From Micractinium sp. NFX-FRZ (lineage: Eukaryota; Chlorophyta; Trebouxiophyceae; Chlorellales; Chlorellaceae): DNA of 64,000 nucleotides. Both the position numbers and the translations under genes were made by a program. This document shows positions 9,672 through 20,436 of this stretch, one piece after another. Location: contig JAPTJF010000061.1 in the NCBI GenBank assembly GCA_029339195.1, positions 124,001 to 188,000 of the forward strand, in the 5' to 3' direction. Under the pieces are notes generated by a model, which saw nothing but the letters and a program-made list of their open reading frames with translations, did no database searches and was not told the origin of the DNA. Numbering within the stretch: position 1 is the first letter of the stretch; each line of letters begins with the position of its first letter.

Positions 9672-12195
9672 ATGTTACGACAATGCACCTCCCAGCTCGT
9701 CTCTCTGCGCTCTTCCCGGCCGCTGCTGGGAGCTTGGGGCATCCCACTCGCAACCGGCTTGCACACCCAGCCGGACGATGGTGAAGAGGCTCTGGCCGCC
9801 TTTCTGCGGCAGGCGCGGGCGGAGGCGGAGGCACTGCAGCGGCGGCAGCCGGGCGGCGGCACGCTTGACAGCAGCAACATTAGCGGCAGCAGCAGCAGCA
9901 TAGACATTGATGCCCTCCTAGGAGCTAGTGATGCAGCGGGAGAAGGAGTAGCGGGCGGGGCAGCAGCAGGGGTGGCAGCAGCAGCGGCGGCACGAGCGGC
10001 AGCCGAGCAAGTGCCAGTAGAGCAGCAGCGGCTGCTGCAGGCGGGGGTAGTGGGTGTGCCCAACGCGGGCAAGTCAACCCTGGTCAACGCGCTGGTGGGA
10101 ACCAAGGTGAGCCTGGCAGCAGCAGCCTGGCAGCAGCAGCAGCAGCACTGGTGCACAGGGAGGAGGCACCTGCCGGTACAGGGTTTCCATGCGCCTGGGC
10201 CAACCATGCATCTTGCCTGGCCCTCGTATGCGCCCTGACCCTGCTTCTGTCCCCCGTCCGCAGGTGTCTGCCGTCTCTGCCAAGACCAACACGACAGAGC
10301 AGGCGCGGCTGGGCGCCTTCACCACTGGCACGTCTCAAGTGATCTTGTACGACACACCCGGCGTCGTTGGCAAGGAGTGAGTGCCCGTCCAGTGGGGTGG
10401 TGGAGCCGCCTGCTTGCCACGGGCCCCTCGTCAGCGCCTGCTCACCTGCCGGGCTCACCTGCCGGGTTGTCTCCCGTCCCCTGCACGGACTTCTTGGCCC
10501 GCCCTTCGGTCTCAGCAGCACCCCTGCCTGCCCACCTGCCCCTCTGTCCCCACTCATCTTCTCCCTCCCCGCTCCGCCCCCGCCCCAGGCACTTTAAGAA
10601 CCCCGCGCACCGGCAGCGCGTGCGTGGCGCCTGGACCATCGCCGGCGACTGCGACCTCCTCCTCTTCCTGGTTGACGCCGCCCGGGAGCTGCAGCGCCCC
10701 GACCCACGCATCGCCCGCCTCATAGCCAACAGCGACTCGCAGCAGCGCCTGGGCATGCCCGAGGGCTGGCAGCCGCCGCCAGCCGTGCTGGTGCTCAACA
10801 AGGTGGACGCAGTGCCGCAGCCGGACCGAAGGGCGCTACTGCCGCTGGCAGACCGCCTGCAGGCGCTGCGGCCCTTTGAGGAGGTGTTCTTTGTTAGCGC
10901 CAAGCGAGGTGAGCTGGTTGTTTGGTGGTTCGGGGTGACAGTGTGGGGGCCTGTGGGGAATTCCAGGGAATCGGGTCGCGGGTGCGTGGCCAGCCAGGGA
11001 AACGGGAAGTCATGCGGCTCCTGCTGCTGCTCCCGGTGGCCACGATGCTTCTCGACTACTTGTCCAGGCCACCCAGAGCTCTGCTGGCTGCACCTCCCCT
11101 GCCCCCTGCCTGCCGCCGGCTTCCCCAGCTGCCGCCCACCTGCCCGCCCCTTGGTACTGCCCCCGCGCCTGCAGGCCAGGGGCTGCCCGAGCTGCGGCAG
11201 TACCTGCTTGATCGAGCTAGCCCAGGCGAGTGGACCCTGGATGCGGACCAAGCCACCGACCGCAGCGAGGAGGAGCAGGTGCGTGGGGGGCCGGGGGCCG
11301 CACAGCACGGCACAAGCACAGCACGGCATGCACAGCACCGCTCAGCACGGCACGCCGCCGCACAACACTGCACAGGGAGGTGGTATCACACGCTGTGCTC
11401 GCACTGACAGGAGCACGCAGCATGCAGCACACACACATCGCCCATCACCTTCGACCGCTGCACTGCATTGCCCTGTACCTTCCCCTGGCCACTGCACTAC
11501 ACCACACACCCGCATTTCCCCTCTTGACCCCCTCCCCCCCGCCTCTGCGCGACATCCCGCCATTTTGGACCCCCCTGCCACGCCACACAGGCGATGGAGG
11601 TGGTGCGAGAGAAGCTGTTCAGGCGCTATTACAAGGAGCTGCCCTACGCCTGCCAGCTGCGCCTCACCAGCTGCCTGCCGCAGCCGGATGGGTCAGGTGA
11701 GGGGTGTTGCCGGGGCGAGTGTGCGCTGGGGTGGGGTGGGGTGGGGGCGGACAGGGCAGGGCAGGCGGGGGCGGTCAGCGGGCATTGGAAACGTGCATGA
11801 CTGGCCTCTCACACAAGCGACCTCCGCGACCCTTGGATCGTGGAGCGGCTCTCAGCTTGCCACTGTTGCTGCCTCCTGGTCCCTGCTCCCCCACATGCAC
11901 TGCCCCCATGCCCCCTACCGGACATTTGCTTGCTCTTGAAGTGCTGCTCCCTCATCTGAGGGTCAAGCGAGTCACGCTTCTTCACACTCAACTTGCCTCC
12001 TCTGTCTCCTTATCCCCCCATGCAGTGGACATCGCGATTGATGTGGTGGTGCCTCATGAGGGGGTGAAGAAAATTGTTGTGGGGGCCGCCGGTGCGGGGA
12101 TCGGCGCTGTGCGTGACCTGGCGCAGCAAGACCTGGAGCGCATGTGGAGCGTGCCGGTGCAGCTGGCGCTGCGCGTGGTGGTGGCCAAGAAGTGA
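9672..12195 (+). CDS. ERA: Era-type GTPase, organelle-targeted
   Basis: Six exons (9672-10106, 10264-10376, 10589-10908, 11175-11278, 11591-11696, 12026-12195) give about 415 residues. The GTPase motifs are complete: G1 GVPNAGKST, G2 Thr in TTEQAR, G3 DTPGV, G4 NKVD and G5 SAKRG. A C-terminal KH domain follows (VVREKLFRRYYKELPY then GVKKIVVGAAGAGIG, a GxxG-like loop). Era GTPases assist small ribosomal subunit assembly by binding the 3' end of 16S-like rRNA. The Ser/Arg-rich, acid-poor N-terminus (MLRQCTSQLVSLRSSRP) suggests import into mitochondrion or chloroplast; which one cannot be told. An Ala-rich low-complexity stretch precedes the G domain. An upstream in-frame Met at 9573 is less likely, since 9672 begins the targeting-like sequence. 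Confidence 0.9.
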
Positions 12196-12815
12196 GGCCA
12201 CGAACGAGCGAGGGGACGAGGGAGCGCGCGGCAGGGGGACCTGAGGACGGTTGCCCACCGCTGCACGACCTCCGATGACCACCCAGGCCACAAGCCGCAG
12301 GGCAGGGCAGCGAGTCAAGGCACTCCTGATCATAATGAGACCGAAATGAACCCAACATGGTTGCACCGATGTAAGAACAGTTCTGTTGAGGACCGATGAT
12401 GTTGACAGCTGGCAAAATAACCCTAGACTCGCAGTACCGCCAACAACTGTAGGGGGAGGGAGGAGCCACATCAGGTCTCTTTCCCCTCACTCTTCACACG
12501 CCCCCTTCGCCCTCTGCCAATAGCTCGGTGCTTCCAGGCGACCAGAGGTGAGCAGGCGGTACAGCGAGCTGGCAGTGGCGCGAGGCATACGCTGATGGAA
12601 CCCAGGCCCGCTCGGGCGTTAGCTGCGGGTCGTCCTACGCAGCCTCGATGCGGGGATCTGCAGGAAGAAGGAGCGATTGGCGCCGCGTGGGGAGCGCTGT
12701 AGTGATGCAAGGCTGCCGCCTGCTTCCCGCTGCCACCGCCGCCGCCGCCGCTGCCTTTACCCTCTGCCCGCTGGTTCCGTGCTGTTGTGCAGGCCAGCGC
12801 AAGGCTCTCGCACCC
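12196..12815 (+). other. Intergenic between Era and lipase genes
   Basis: This holds the Era 3' UTR with a TGTAA word at 12370-12374, about 175 bases past the stop, followed by the lipase promoter and 5' UTR. The lipase reading frame is open upstream to 12648 and crosses a plausible acceptor at 12792, so some of this could be 5' coding sequence. No other gene is seen. Confidence 0.45.
12370..12374 (+). terminator. TGTAA polyadenylation word of the Era gene
   Basis: TGTAA in the sense strand about 175 bases after the Era stop codon, a typical chlorophyte spacing. Confidence 0.4.
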
Positions 12816-15800
12816 ATGGGGAACGATCATGAGCACAAGGTGTACGGCACGCCGTTAGAGCAGGCGACCACAGAGTTTGCCAAGCGCAACCCGCTGCTGG
12901 TGCGTGGGGTTGCGGGCCGGAAGCGGGGCCGCCAATGCCCCGCCTACATGCCAAGTGGCAGACATGCATGCACACCTCCAAAGCATGTGGCATGCATTGC
13001 ACATGTTTGCCAAAACTTCGCCCAAGGTGAGGAGCAGCACGGCTACTAATGCCCGCATTCCTTCTGCCCTGCCTCCCCCACCTTCCACACGACCCTGCTG
13101 CACCTGGCCCCACATCAGTTTTCTCTTGCCTTCCCCACCGAATGCCCTTCCCACCCCAACCTCAGCCTTTGCTCCATGTTTTGATTGCGGAGGATGCAGT
13201 GTACGCCAAGTTTCCCACTCACCCCATCCCAACAAACAGGCACAGGCACATGCACATGCAAGTGCAACAACTCCGGGGCTTCCTCACACCCACCACCCGC
13301 ACCCACACCCACCCCTGCAGGCCGCCTTCATCCCTGACTTCCTGGAGAATGCGGTGGATGCCATGCTGCCCGACTCGTTTGAGGCCCGGCTGGAGTGGGG
13401 CGCACAGAAGACGGCACGTGAGTGGGTGGGTTGAGGTCGGGGGGGGGGGCACATGAGTGCGGCGCCCGGCAGCTGGCAGCACGGCACAGCACAGCTGGCA
13501 TCAGACGGGGTGGTATGCAACCAGCAATGTGGCGTCAATGCGGCATCAATGCAGCAGCAATGCGGCAGCATGTCCTCTGGGCCTGGGCAGGCATTTGTGC
13601 CATGATGCAACCTGGCTCACTGTTCATAGCTTACCAATCCAATCCAGATTTGCCTCTCCTGCTGTACAATCCCCGCAGGCCGGTACAGCCAGTTCAGCCA
13701 CGACTTCAACCAGGGCTTTGGCGAGGTGGCAGCCAACCTGCTGAGGGTGAGGAGACCACAGCAGCGCGCTCTGCCCAGTGCCCGCTCAGCTCCACCATGG
13801 CATGCTATGCCCACGTCCATCATGCTGTGCCCGCTCATTGCTGACATCGCATGCTGAGCTCGTTTGTATCAGGCCGTGCCTACTTGGTTCGATCATGCCA
13901 TGCCATGCCATGCTAGCGGGTTCTCTCGTCTGGAAAACAAATTCCCACCCTTCTTTGTCCTCCGCTCCCACCTGTGCCTGCCCCCACCTGCCCCACCTGC
14001 TTCGTGACGTTCGCCTCCCCAGGTCTGCAAGTACGCCTTCAAGCGCTTTGGCATCGGCGACATTGTGTTCGGTGTGTACCACCTGGCCAAGCACCACGCC
14101 AGCACCAAGGCGGAGGACGCCATCGAAGGCGTGCCCGTCACCAACGCCACCCTGCTCACGTGGCTCCTCTACTGCACCACGCTGTCCATGGCTGCCTACT
14201 GCCCCACGGTGCCCGAGTTTGCGGCCGCTGCCAAGTGCAAGGTGAGGCATTGCATTCGCCCGTCGGGGCAGACGGGGAGGCTGCCCGGGTGGGGGCCGGC
14301 CGCATGCATGCTTGGTTGGCTGGCCGGGTGGCAGCCATGTCACAGGCGGGTGGCAGGCGTGTGCACACCGTGATGGCCACTGCTGGCTCCCCGTGGACTT
14401 GAAATGCAATTGATTGATTGATTGAATAATGCCGCTGTGTCCAGCGTCTTCGGCTGGGTAGGCGGCGGGCACATCCCCCACCCCTCCCACGTCCAGTGCA
14501 CTGCCCGCAGGCTCCTGCGTTCACCCCCGCTTGCCTCCCACACACCCCTCCTCTCCTTTCTTCGACCTGACGCAGCCCGAGGACATCCTGGAGTTGCAGC
14601 CCAAGACGCAGAGCGCGCGCCCCGCCTACGCCATGGGTGTGGATCACAAGGCGCGCCAGGTGGTGCTCGCCTTCCGGGGTGAGCCTAGCTTGATATTTAC
14701 ACAGTCTGCATTTGGCAGGTGCACTCCAGCATGGTGATGGGTCGTCCAGCCATCACAGACTTCACGCATGAAGGGTGAAAGTGAGGGTGAGGCGACGGGG
14801 GGTGGGACCAGAAGGCCCGCCAGGTGGTGCTCGACGTCAGGCGGTGCCTTGAGCCACGCTGCCCCTGCATGCACCGCTGCCCGCCTGGCCCCCACTCACC
14901 TGCGCGCCTGCCAGGCTTACGTCCACCCCGCACTACCCCTGAACCCCTCCTCCCCCCCCTCTCACCCTCCAACTCTCCCACCACAACCCGCATGCAGGCA
15001 CAACCGACCTGCGAGACATGATCATTGCCGCCCTGCTAGCTCTCCATCCCCCCTGCTTCCATCCCCCCTGCTTCCATCCCCACGCCCCCTCTACCGCATT
15101 GACCCTCGTCGTCTCTTGTCTGCAGGCACCACAGACCTGAACGACATGCTCACCGACGCCTGCGCCTCCTGCGTCCCCTACTGCGGCGGCTTTGCCCACT
15201 GGGGCATGCTCAAGGCGGTGGGTGCCCGCCCGCCTCCCTGCTGTGCCCTTGCCTGTCGATGGTTTGCAGCTCGCGCCTGCCACGCTGCCTGCCCGCTTGC
15301 CTGCCTGCCTGCCTGCCTGCCCTCCTGGTGCTGCTGGCCTCGGTCCTGTAAGGTCCTGCCCGTCTGCCACTTATGTTACCGATTCCACTCACGCTGCATG
15401 CAGCCAAGTCAACCCTTGCCCTGCGTGGTGCATATCCGCTGATTAATGAGCAATCAGCTGCCTGGTGGATGCTCCACCCACTCAATCAATCAATCCATCA
15501 ATCTCTGCTCGACTGACTCTTTCACTGCTTGACTGACTCCACTGCTTGACTGACTCTTTCAACTGTGTTGTGCCTCAAGCAGGCCCGCTGGTTTGTGAAG
15601 AACAAGCTGCCTGAGCTGCGCAAGCTGTGCGACGCCAACCCCGGCTACGGCCTGCTGCTGGTGGGCTGGGGGTGCAGCCGATCATGCAGGAGTTGGGCTG
15701 GAGCCGGGGAATGGCCTGCCAGTGAGGCTGCAAGGGCAGCAAGCTGCTGCAGCTGGGCTGGGGCCGAGCTCTGGGCTGCTACTGGCGGGCCTGGGGTGGG

Positions 15801-18800
15801 GGCAGCATGTACTGTTCCCCTGTCACCAACACATAATCTGTACTGCCCAACCACCCGCACATTGGGGAAGGCTCGCTCGCTCATGCACCTGTCAACTGGC
15901 CTGCCCACTCGCACCTGCCCCACCACCGCTGCTGCTGCTGCTGTCCCCCCAGTGCAGGTGGGGCACTCCCTGGGTGCAGGCGTGGCTGCCATGCTGGCGC
16001 ACCTCATCAAGAAGGGGGACCCCGAGGCTGGGGAGATGATGAAGGGGGTGAAGCTGCACGCAGGTTCGGAGCGGTACTGTGGATAAGTACTGGTTGGTGC
16101 AGACAGTGCTGTTGGGACAAGTGCTGGAATCTGTGTCGCTGTCAAGGCATGCGCAGCCAGTGCTGCGCTGATGCATACGCTGCCTGTTGCCTGCGGCACA
16201 AACTTTTTCGCCCACCACCTCCCAGACTATTCGCACATGCACCCGGCCTGACTCACTCCTTGCATACCCCTTCAGCAGCTGCTACGCTCCATTTGCCTGT
16301 TCTGACCCACTCCTAGTGCAAACCCCTCCCCCCTGCCCAACAAGCAGTGGGCATTGCCACCCCCGCCGTGCTCACCGCCGACCTGGCAGACGACTGCAAC
16401 ACATTCACCACCACGCTGGTGGGGCCACGCTGTGCCATGCTGTGCCACGCTGCACCACGCTGTGCCACGCTGCGCTGCTCTGTGTGAAGTGCCGCCAATG
16501 TGCATGGACATGCCACGCTGCAGCGTGTGCGCCACCCCAGGCTTCCGAGCAAGCTGTCAGCACGCCCCTCTCCCCTGCCCTAACCCCACACCACACCACA
16601 CCGCTTTCACCCACTCAGGTGCTGGCCAACGACATCGTCCCCCGCTTCTCTGTTTACAATGCTTTCGTGCTCAAAGAAGAGATGGTGGGTGGGTGGATGG
16701 GTGCCAGGCGTGTGACGCAGCTTCTGGGTGGGCCACTGCCTGCCTGTCAGAGTGGTGTTTGTGCACTGCCATTGCCGCGGGAGGGGCAGCAGGTCATTGC
16801 CAGTGCGCAACTGTGGAGGGAGGTTTGGTTCTGTGCCATATGCATGCACAGCTTGATGATGCCCTGACTGGTGGGCCCCCCTGCCCCCTCTCCCCCCAGT
16901 GCCCCACCCATGCACCTGCACAGCCATGAGCTCTCTCCAGCGGTGCTCTCCTTGCTTGAATGCCCTCCACATGTGCACTCTCTCCCTCCCCATGAGTGCC
17001 CTCCTCATACCAACCCTCCCTATCAATACCTCCACCCGCAGGACGCCACCAAGTGGTCGGACAAGCTGGCCGCCGTTGCCGCCGACTGGGCAGTGCCCGA
17101 CGCGATTGAGCACAGCGGTGGGTGGGGTGGGATGCTGGCCGGGGAGGCAGGGGAAGGAAGGGGAGGGGAGCGGTGCGGCCGGCGGTTAGCCCCTCCCCAC
17201 CCCACCCCACCCTGTCCCGCCAAAGTTGTCAGTGTGCAGGAGGCTTCATTCATATTCAAATCTGACCTGATCCTACTCGTTGTTGGGATTGCGATTGAGC
17301 TGGGGCCAGCACAAGGCTCCAGGGCTGTGCTGTGCCTCAGGGCTGCGCTTTGCCTGGGCAGCAGCGGTGTCCAGCGCCGCCCCTCTGCTCGCCTGCCCCC
17401 GTGCTGCAGAGACATACAAGCGCCTGGTGCGGGGCTCGCGCCGTGGGGTGAGCGCCGCCACATGCACCCGCCCCAGCAACCAAATGCCGATCATGTGCTG
17501 AGGGCGGTGGTGGCCCCTGCATGCTGTGCCCTTGTGTCCTGAGCCTCCTCTCACTCTCACTCTAAACACCCACTCATCACTCTGCACTCAACCTGTGTGT
17601 GCTGCCACCCCTGGCCCATGTGCAGCTGTCAAGCCTGACGCGTGTGCTGGCAGTGTGGTGGCTCACCACTCTGGAGTGGTTCCTCAATTTCCTCATGGTC
17701 ATCGGTGAGCTCTCAGCTGCTGGCGCCGCTGCAATCGGCTGGGCAGGCACCACTGCCAAGTCTTGAGTGTGCCGCCCCTGCCCTTGCCTGCACGCACAGG
17801 TGCCGTGGGCCAGCATGCCCTCTATTGACCTACTGTTGCTTAGTGCAATTGACAATTTTGATTCAAGCCTGCACACTTGCCACCGCCGTCCCCGCCCCAG
17901 CATCCTCACACCTCTGCGCACTCATGCCCCTTCCTCTGCCTCGTGCACCAGAGGACGATCCACCTGCCCGCCCCTGCTGCTGCTGCCCACGTGTCCCCAC
18001 CCCTGCAGGCGTGGTGAAGAAGCCTGGGGTGGACGGCCAGAAGGAGGCGGGGCAGGAGGGGGAGGGGGACAAGGGGCAGGAGGATGAGCAGCCGCGCGCC
18101 ACGCTGGCGGACGTGGCTCGCTCCACAGCCCGCGCCACGAGCCTGGTGAGGTGGCGGGCCAGCATGGCTTGAGGTGGAGGGATGCTGTAGAGGCAAGAGT
18201 GGGGTGCGGGGTTTTTGAATAGGATCAGCTGGCCGGCTGGCTGGCTGACTGGCTGGCCAGCCTTTCGTGTTGGGGCAGGCCACAGGGGCTGCAATGGCGT
18301 GCTGCCGCGCCTTGGACTGCCTGCCTGCTTGCTCCGCTTGCTCTGCTTGCTCTGCTTGCCAGCCTTGCTGCCTTACCGCTTGACTGCCTGCTCTGCATGT
18401 TCACACGCCATGTCCCTTCCTGCCTCTGCCTGTGCACCTGGTAAATGCCCTGCCCCCCGCAGATCTTCCACCACCCCACGCTGACCGCGGAGACCATCCG
18501 TGCAATCGAGAGGGCATGCCAGGAGGCAGCCCAGGTGGGACATATCACACAACACATGGCGCATTGAAGTGGGCCGCGTCCCGGACAATGTGTGCTGCAA
18601 TGGCCCCCCGCGTCCCTGCACCGCCCCCAATGCCAGTTTCAAACTGATGCTGTGGAGGGACACGCACAGAGTGCCGCCCACGCTGCAGTCGAACCCAGAC
18701 GGCTGCCCACTCCCAAGCAAAGCGGCCTTCTCAAACACCAGCAAGTGCTGCGTGCTGTGCTCCGTCCGCTGCAGGGCGACGTGCACGCTGTGGTGGCGCC

Positions 18801-19694
18801 CGGCCGGCTGTTCTACCTGAAGCGCAGCGACCCGCCGGCAGAGGAGCTGGAGGTACTGCGGAAGGCAGAGTCTGAGCGTGTTGCCACGCGGCGCGCATCC
18901 AAGGCGGCGGCGCTCAAGGCGGCGGCGGAGGCGGCGGAGGCGGCTGCCGCTGCGGGCGAGGCCGACTCGAAGGCAGCGGCGGGGGCCGAGTCTGATGGAG
19001 ACGGCAGCGATGAGGAGAACCCGTATCCAGGTGGGTGGCACAGCACAGCGCAGCACAGCATGGCATGGCAGCACAGCAGCGGGACAGGGGCGTGAAGGAC
19101 GCCTGTCCCCGGGGTGCACGCCCAGCGTCAGTTGGAGCCAGCAGCACTCTGCTGGATCCTACACGATCCCCTTCCTCACAGCGCTTTCAGTGCCTGCGCT
19201 GCCCCACCCCCAAGCTCTGCCCGCAGGCTCCACCTTCCAGTTGATCCTCGGCTCCCCCAAGCAGCGCTTCAGCCGCATCGTGCTGCAGGAGACCTGCCTG
19301 ATGGTGAGTGTTGCCGACTCCTTCTGTTGTTTTGACTCGACTGGTTTCTGAGGTAAACATGATTTGTAAGGTATCTTAAGCAGTTAAGTGGGTGGTGGGG
19401 GGTTGTGGCTTGATTGGCACGCGGCTGCACACCGCAGTGCAAGAGACCTGCCCGATGGCCAGTCACGTGTTGTGGAGGGGGTAGCCTCCATTGGCACATG
19501 CCTGGTGGTGGTGCGGCAGCCAACCGACCCCACCCTGCCTGCCTGCCCCCTCCGCGCCCTCACACGCGGCCCCACCCTTGCAGGACCACATGTGCGGCTG
19601 CTACGTGTACGGCGTGCAGCAGCTGCTGGAGCAGCACAGCGGGGCGGCGGCGGCGGCGGCGCCCAAGGATGCCGACAGCAAGAAGAAAGAGTGA
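12816..19694 (+). CDS. Class 3 lipase, diacylglycerol-lipase-like
   Basis: Eighteen exons were placed (12816-12899, 13321-13417, 13679-13746, 14023-14241, 14576-14678, 15126-15217, 15583-15660, 15958-16063, 16348-16418, 16619-16684, 17042-17117, 17410-17447, 17626-17704, 18009-18145, 18463-18534, 18775-19030, 19227-19303, 19584-19694), about 609 residues. The nucleophile elbow is VGHSLGAGV (Ser near 251). The Asp of NDIVPRFS and the His of DHMCGCY near the C-terminus fit the remaining triad positions of DAG lipases/class 3 lipases. Two hydrophobic stretches (about 125-143 and 370-393, VWWLTTLEWFLNFLMVIG) suggest membrane association. An Ala/Glu-rich charged insert lies at about 510-550. Substrate is inferred to be diacylglycerol or a related membrane glycerolipid. 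The start could lie further upstream in the same frame. Confidence 0.85.
14640..15160 (+). repeat. Copied exon edges around lipase intron 5
   Basis: The tail of exon 5 (14640-14680, HKARQVVLAFRG) recurs at about 14803-14843, reading QKARQVVLDVR. The head of exon 6 (acceptor and TTDLNDML, from 15126) recurs at 14998 as TTDLRDMI, preceded by its own CAG acceptor. Both copies lie inside the intron, in the order exon5-tail, copy, exon6-head copy, exon 6. Confidence 0.8.
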
Positions 19695-20436
19695 GGCATC
19701 AGCCTCAGAACTTGGTGACGGCGTGGCGCTGCTGCCACCCGTGCGGCAAGACGGCAGGAGAACGAATGAAGGAGAGCCTTCAGGCCAGCAGCCAAACAGC
19801 TAGCGAACAGCGTTTTCATACTACAATGCCGGCCACCTCCCACGTGCGGCGACATGGCCCCCAGAGACGAGCAAGTGGTAGACAGACGCCACGCAAGCAG
19901 CACAGTGGCGCCAGATTGACAGTGCAAGTGAGCACGCAACAGCCAAATACAAATACGAATCACACCCCAATATCACACCCCAATCAGATTTTCTTCCTTT
20001 GCTGCATTCTCGCCCTGGCCGCTGCGCATGCTGCGTATGCTGCCAGTGCTGCGCATGATGCCACGGTGGCAGGGCACCCGCGTTTGGTGGGCCAACTTCC
20101 CTTAATATTTGTTCAACCTCTGAAGCTCCCGTGTGAAGCCGTCGGTCACGCGATGTAGCAGGCGTGCAGCTTACATGCCGGTCGAAAGGCGCAAAATTGG
20201 GGGCAGAGCATGCTTGTGCGTGAACTAGCAAACAGTTGGGGCGGAGCATGGTTGACTGGCGGGCAGGTGGAATGGCTGAGCGCAACCTAGCTCTTACGCC
20301 GAGCCGAGTGCGGCATGAATCTCATGTCCAGCAGAGTGCCGCCTCAAGCTGGCCTCTCGAAGGCAGCGTTCACATGCCACAGCGGGCCGGCCAGCCGGCT
20401 GCTTCCTGCCACCTTCTTGTTGCCCGCCTCTGTAGC
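19695..20436. other. Convergent intergenic region, lipase / cyclophilin
   Basis: 3' flanks of two genes meet here. A minus-strand TGTAA at 20171-20175 suits the cyclophilin transcript. No sense TGTAA was seen for the lipase within this stretch. Positions 19950-20160 are less GC-rich and contain short repeats (CACACCCCAAT twice near 19960-19985). No gene seen. Confidence 0.4.
20171..20175 (-). terminator. TGTAA polyadenylation word of the cyclophilin gene
   Basis: Reads TGTAA on the minus strand, about 260 bases past the cyclophilin stop codon. Confidence 0.35.

Noticed and set aside
12940..13030. Copy of lipase exon 1 tail (TTTGCCAAAACTTCGCCCAAG)
   Set aside because: Similarity to GTTTGCCAAGCGCAACCCGCTG is suggestive but too short and diverged to count as a clear case.
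16428..16490. CCACGCTGTG-type decamer repeats in a lipase intron as a possible structured element
   Set aside because: Simple tandem repetition typical of these introns; no sign of function.
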